Assembly (NCBI RefSeq): GCF_021739025.1
Contig: NZ_JAKKOT010000004.1
Coordinates: 1-64,000 of the forward strand
DNA: 64,000 bases
DNA from: Gordonia liuliyuniae
GTDB taxonomy: Bacteria > Actinomycetota > Actinomycetes > Mycobacteriales > Mycobacteriaceae
Direction of reading: 5' to 3'
The position numbers were made by a program, and so were the translations under genes. Under the pieces are notes generated by a model. The model was given only the letters and a program-made list of their open reading frames with translations, was not told the origin of the DNA and did no database searches. Shown piece by piece: positions 61,592-64,000 of this stretch; the stretch's first letter is position 1; each line of letters opens with the position of its first letter.

Positions 61592-63496
61592 ATGAAGCTT
61601 CTGCGATTCCTGATCTCGGTCTCCTGGACCGGTATCGCCGCCGCCGTGGTCATGGGCTTGATCGGGGGCGGCGCGAACGCCTATCTCGTCACCCAGATAA
61701 ACGCTGCGGTCGCGCCGCCCGGCGCCGACACCGACCCGTCGTGGCAGCGGTTCGCGTTCACCGTCGCCGTCGTGATCGTGACCGGGCTCGCGTCCCAGAT
61801 CCTGTTGATCCGGCTCGCGCAGGACGCGATCTACCGGCTACGCGCCAAACTGAGCGCAGGCGTCGTCTCCGCCCCGCTGGAACATCTCGAACGTCTCGGC
61901 ACACACCGACTGCTCGCCACCCTCACCGAGGACGTCCGATCACTGTCGATGGCCGTCTCGGCGATCCCCAGCATGTGCGTGGATGTGGCGACCATCGTCG
62001 GCTGTCTGACCTATCTCGCAGTGTTGTCGACACCGCTGTTCGCGATCCAGGTCGGTGCGACACTCATCGCGATCGGCGTTGTCGAATCGTTCCTCAAGCA
62101 CGTGCGCGGCATCTTCCGGTCGGCGCGCGAGAACGAGGACGACCTGCTCAACTCGTTCCACGCAGTGAGCGTCGGCATCAAGGAACTCAAAGGGCACCGT
62201 GCCCGACGACGCGACTTCATGGATCGTCGGCTCCTCGGGACCGCGAGTGAACTCCGCAGCAAGAACATCGAAGCAGGCGTCAAGTTCTCGTTCGGCCAGA
62301 ACATCGGCCAGGTGCTGCAACTGGCCACCATGGCCGTGATCCTGTTCGGCGTCGCATTCTGGCTCGACCTCCCGCAAGAGACGATGGTCGGCTACGTGAT
62401 CGTCACGACGTTCCTGGCGATGCCGATGCAGAACTTCATGAGCCGAATCCCGGATCTGCTGCGCGGCGACGTCGCACTCTCCAAGATCACCTCGCTCGAG
62501 TTCTCGATGGAGGCCCTGCACGACGAGGAGTCGCTCCCATATGTCGAGCGCCCGCTCGCCGCTCCCGCCGAACTCACGCTGTCCGGCGTCGCCTATACCT
62601 ACCTCACCGAACAGGGCCAGACCGGCCCCCCGCCGCCCGGACATCGCGAGCCCGGACATCCGGAGCCGCCCGGACATCCGGAACTGGACGGCGACAGCGC
62701 GCGCCCGGACGTCAACTGGGCGGCGGGAGGGCGGTCCGAAGGGGTGCCCGACGGACGCCTGCCGCAACGCCCCGGACGTCGTGGACCCGCGGGACCGCCG
62801 CCGGGAAGGAAGGGACCGCCGCCGCCCGACGGACGCGGCCCGGGTGCGCCCGGGCCCGCTGGGCCGCCGCCGACCGGCTTCCATCTGGGGCCGATCGACG
62901 CGGTCTTCCGGCCGGGAGAGATCACGTTCATCGTCGGCGGCAACGGCAGCGGGAAGTCGACTCTCGCCAAGCTGATCGCCGGACTCTACATTCCCCAGCA
63001 GGGCACGATCACGTTGGACGGCGAACGCATCGACCACGAGAACGTCGAATGGTTCCGGCAGAACACGTCGGCGATCTTCACCGACTTCCACTTGTTCGAC
63101 GAGTATTTGGGATTCGACCGGCCCGGACTCGATGACGAGGTCCAGCGGTATCTGGAGATGCTCGGAATCGCCGACAAGGTAACGGTCCGCGACGGACGAC
63201 TGTCGACGGTCGCGTTGTCCCAGGGGCAGCGCAAACGGCTGGCCTTGGTCACCGCGATGCTCGAGGACCGTCCCATCTACCTGTTCGACGAGTGGGCCGC
63301 CGACCAGGAACCCCAGTTCCGGGACCGGTTCTATCGGGTGATCCTCGCCGATCTGGCCGCGCGCGGGAAAACGGTCATCGTCATCACGCACGACGACCGA
63401 TACTTCGACGCCGCCGACACCCTGATCAAACTCGAGGTCGGTGTGCAGGAGCGCACAGCCGCCGCCGGATCCGCACGACGAGAAGGTTCCGAATGA
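61592..63496 (+). CDS. SyrD/cyclic-peptide-type ABC exporter with Pro/Gly insertion
   Basis: 634 aa, starting 16 bp after the polyketide synthase stop. An exporter transmembrane domain (six helices, about 5-300) is followed by a nucleotide-binding domain: Walker A GGNGSGKST (near 449), signature LSQGQRKRLALV (near 542) and Walker B YLFDEWAADQEPQFR (near 563), the last being typical of the SyrD/PvdE export family. Between the first strand of this domain (LTLSGVAYTYL, near 325-337) and the strand before Walker A (GFHLGPIDAVF, near 428) is an added stretch of about 85 residues rich in Pro, Gly, Arg and His. It would export the product of the neighbouring enzymes. It overlaps the FHA gene by 4 bp. 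Confidence 0.87.
   Translation: MKLLRFLISVSWTGIAAAVVMGLIGGGANAYLVTQINAAVAPPGADTDPSWQRFAFTVAVVIVTGLASQILLIRLAQDAIYRLRAKLSAGVVSAPLEHLERLGTHRLLATLTEDVRSLSMAVSAIPSMCVDVATIVGCLTYLAVLSTPLFAIQVGATLIAIGVVESFLKHVRGIFRSARENEDDLLNSFHAVSVGIKELKGHRARRRDFMDRRLLGTASELRSKNIEAGVKFSFGQNIGQVLQLATMAVILFGVAFWLDLPQETMVGYVIVTTFLAMPMQNFMSRIPDLLRGDVALSKITSLEFSMEALHDEESLPYVERPLAAPAELTLSGVAYTYLTEQGQTGPPPPGHREPGHPEPPGHPELDGDSARPDVNWAAGGRSEGVPDGRLPQRPGRRGPAGPPPGRKGPPPPDGRGPGAPGPAGPPPTGFHLGPIDAVFRPGEITFIVGGNGSGKSTLAKLIAGLYIPQQGTITLDGERIDHENVEWFRQNTSAIFTDFHLFDEYLGFDRPGLDDEVQRYLEMLGIADKVTVRDGRLSTVALSQGQRKRLALVTAMLEDRPIYLFDEWAADQEPQFRDRFYRVILADLAARGKTVIVITHDDRYFDAADTLIKLEVGVQERTAAAGSARREGSE
62636..62686 (+). repeat. 15/18-bp tandem repeat in the ABC exporter insertion
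   Basis: CCCGGACATCGCGAG (15 bp), then CCCGGACATCCGGAGCCG and CCCGGACATCCGGAACTG (18 bp each), encode the PGHxEP-like units within the Pro/Gly loop. Frame is kept. Confidence 0.82.
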
Positions 63497-64000
63497 GTTC
63501 ACCGCCGATGAGTCCACCGCCGATGACTCCACCGCTGATCACGCCGCTGACGGTGCAGGTGGCGCAGGCGCGCCCGCAGATTCTGCGCAGCGCGCCGGCG
63601 TCGCTCGGCCGCACCCCGGAGAACGACGTGGTGGTCAACCACCCACTGGTCTCGCGCACCCATCTGGCGTTCGAGTTCGTCGACGGCGCGTGGTGGATCG
63701 TCGACCGGGGCAGCACCAACGGCTTCTACGTCGACGGCGTCCGGTCACAATCGGTACGCGTCGACCGACAGTTGCGAATCCGGTTGGGCGACGGTGGGAC
63801 GGGGCCACTCGTCGAGGTGGTCAATCACACGCCTGCGCCGCCTGCCTCGGGGACGCCGCCGGTTCAGGTGCAGCAGTCGGTTCAGGGACAGCCGCCGGTG
63901 CAGAACCACCGACCTGGGCGGGCGCCGAGAACGGCTCCGACTCCCGCGCAGGCGCCACCCGGCGGCTACCGGCAGGCACCGCCTCGGTTCGGCGCTCTGC
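63493..64000 (+). CDS. FHA-domain protein, 5' part (Rv1747-like; runs off the window)
   Basis: Open from an ATG at 63493, which overlaps the exporter stop (ATGA), to the window end: 169 codons without a stop. A short Pro/Met/Ser repeat leader precedes an FHA domain with SLGRTPENDVVV, HPLVSRTHLAF and GSTNGFYVDG, the Gly-Arg, Ser-Arg-x-His and Asn-Gly residues that bind phosphothreonine. A Pro/Gln-rich linker follows. This start matches the layout of Rv1747 (FHA, linker, ABC ATPase, permease), an ABC exporter controlled by Ser/Thr kinases, but the ABC part is outside the window. Confidence 0.8.
   Translation, partial: MSSPPMSPPPMTPPLITPLTVQVAQARPQILRSAPASLGRTPENDVVVNHPLVSRTHLAFEFVDGAWWIVDRGSTNGFYVDGVRSQSVRVDRQLRIRLGDGGTGPLVEVVNHTPAPPASGTPPVQVQQSVQGQPPVQNHRPGRAPRTAPTPAQAPPGGYRQAPPRFGAL

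Overview
The window is a GC-rich actinobacterial chromosome segment. Gene content and order point to the Mycobacteriales, outside Mycobacterium itself (Gordonia or a close relative is my best guess, by inference only). The run from 220 to 18527 (TPR/HAD phosphatase, small protein, tlyA, NAD kinase, recN, steA, mctB/steB, pyrG, Nudix, xerD, parA-like, scpA, scpB, rluB, cmk, der) keeps the order I recall for Rv1691-Rv1713 of M. tuberculosis. Other lineage marks are two Ddn-like deazaflavin proteins, an F420-type LLM oxidoreductase, an MTB12-family protein, an LprG-like lipoprotein and the start of an Rv1747-like FHA protein. Many starts are ATGA/GTGA overlaps or look leaderless (a -10 hexamer 6-9 nt before ATG/GTG), which is also typical of the group.

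Layout. 1-129: 3' end of a 5S rRNA with its terminator. 220-18527: the conserved housekeeping block, all on + except one F420-type oxidoreductase, closed by tRNA-Pro(GGG) and a strong hairpin. 18814-25744: small stress, redox and envelope genes (MsrA, two Ddn-like proteins, an Ogt-type alkyltransferase, an HpnE/phytoene-desaturase-like flavoprotein, a FUSC membrane protein, a YdeI-like protein, a CoA-binding protein). 25809-29742: a C4-dicarboxylate symporter divergent from its probable two-component system. 29762-32976: a four-gene operon on - (methyltransferase, MTB12-like protein, ABC-2 ATPase and permease) behind a DtxR/IdeR-like palindrome. 33054-42234: alpha/beta hydrolase, ATP-dependent DNA ligase, acyl-CoA synthetase, a heterodimeric ABC transporter with a second iron-box-like site on its start codon, and a nucleotide-pyrophosphatase-like phosphatase. 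42275-43738: a fused amino-acid binding protein/permease.

43841-56225 is a molybdenum cofactor island. It holds moaB/mog, moaE and moaA on +, then moaD, a DUF6457-type protein, mobA, moaC, moeA and moeZ on -, then a HTH-TOBE molybdate-binding protein, modABC, fdhD and a YdeP/FdhF-type molybdoenzyme on +. Molybdate import, cofactor synthesis, sulfuration and one likely client enzyme are therefore together.

56259-57779 is a PhoD-like phosphatase that has lost its start and export signal. 57832-64000 is the most unusual part: an LprG-like lipoprotein divergent from a cytochrome b5-fatty acid desaturase fusion, a type III polyketide synthase, a SyrD-type ABC exporter with a long Pro/Gly-rich loop inside its nucleotide-binding domain, and a truncated (window edge) FHA protein. 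It reads as a make-and-export locus for a lipid-derived polyketide.

Apart from the 193 bp before the phosphatase remnant, no gene-free stretch approaches 300 bases. I found no CRISPR array, insertion sequence, phage gene or attachment site. Short tandem repeats recur in linkers and spacers across the window.
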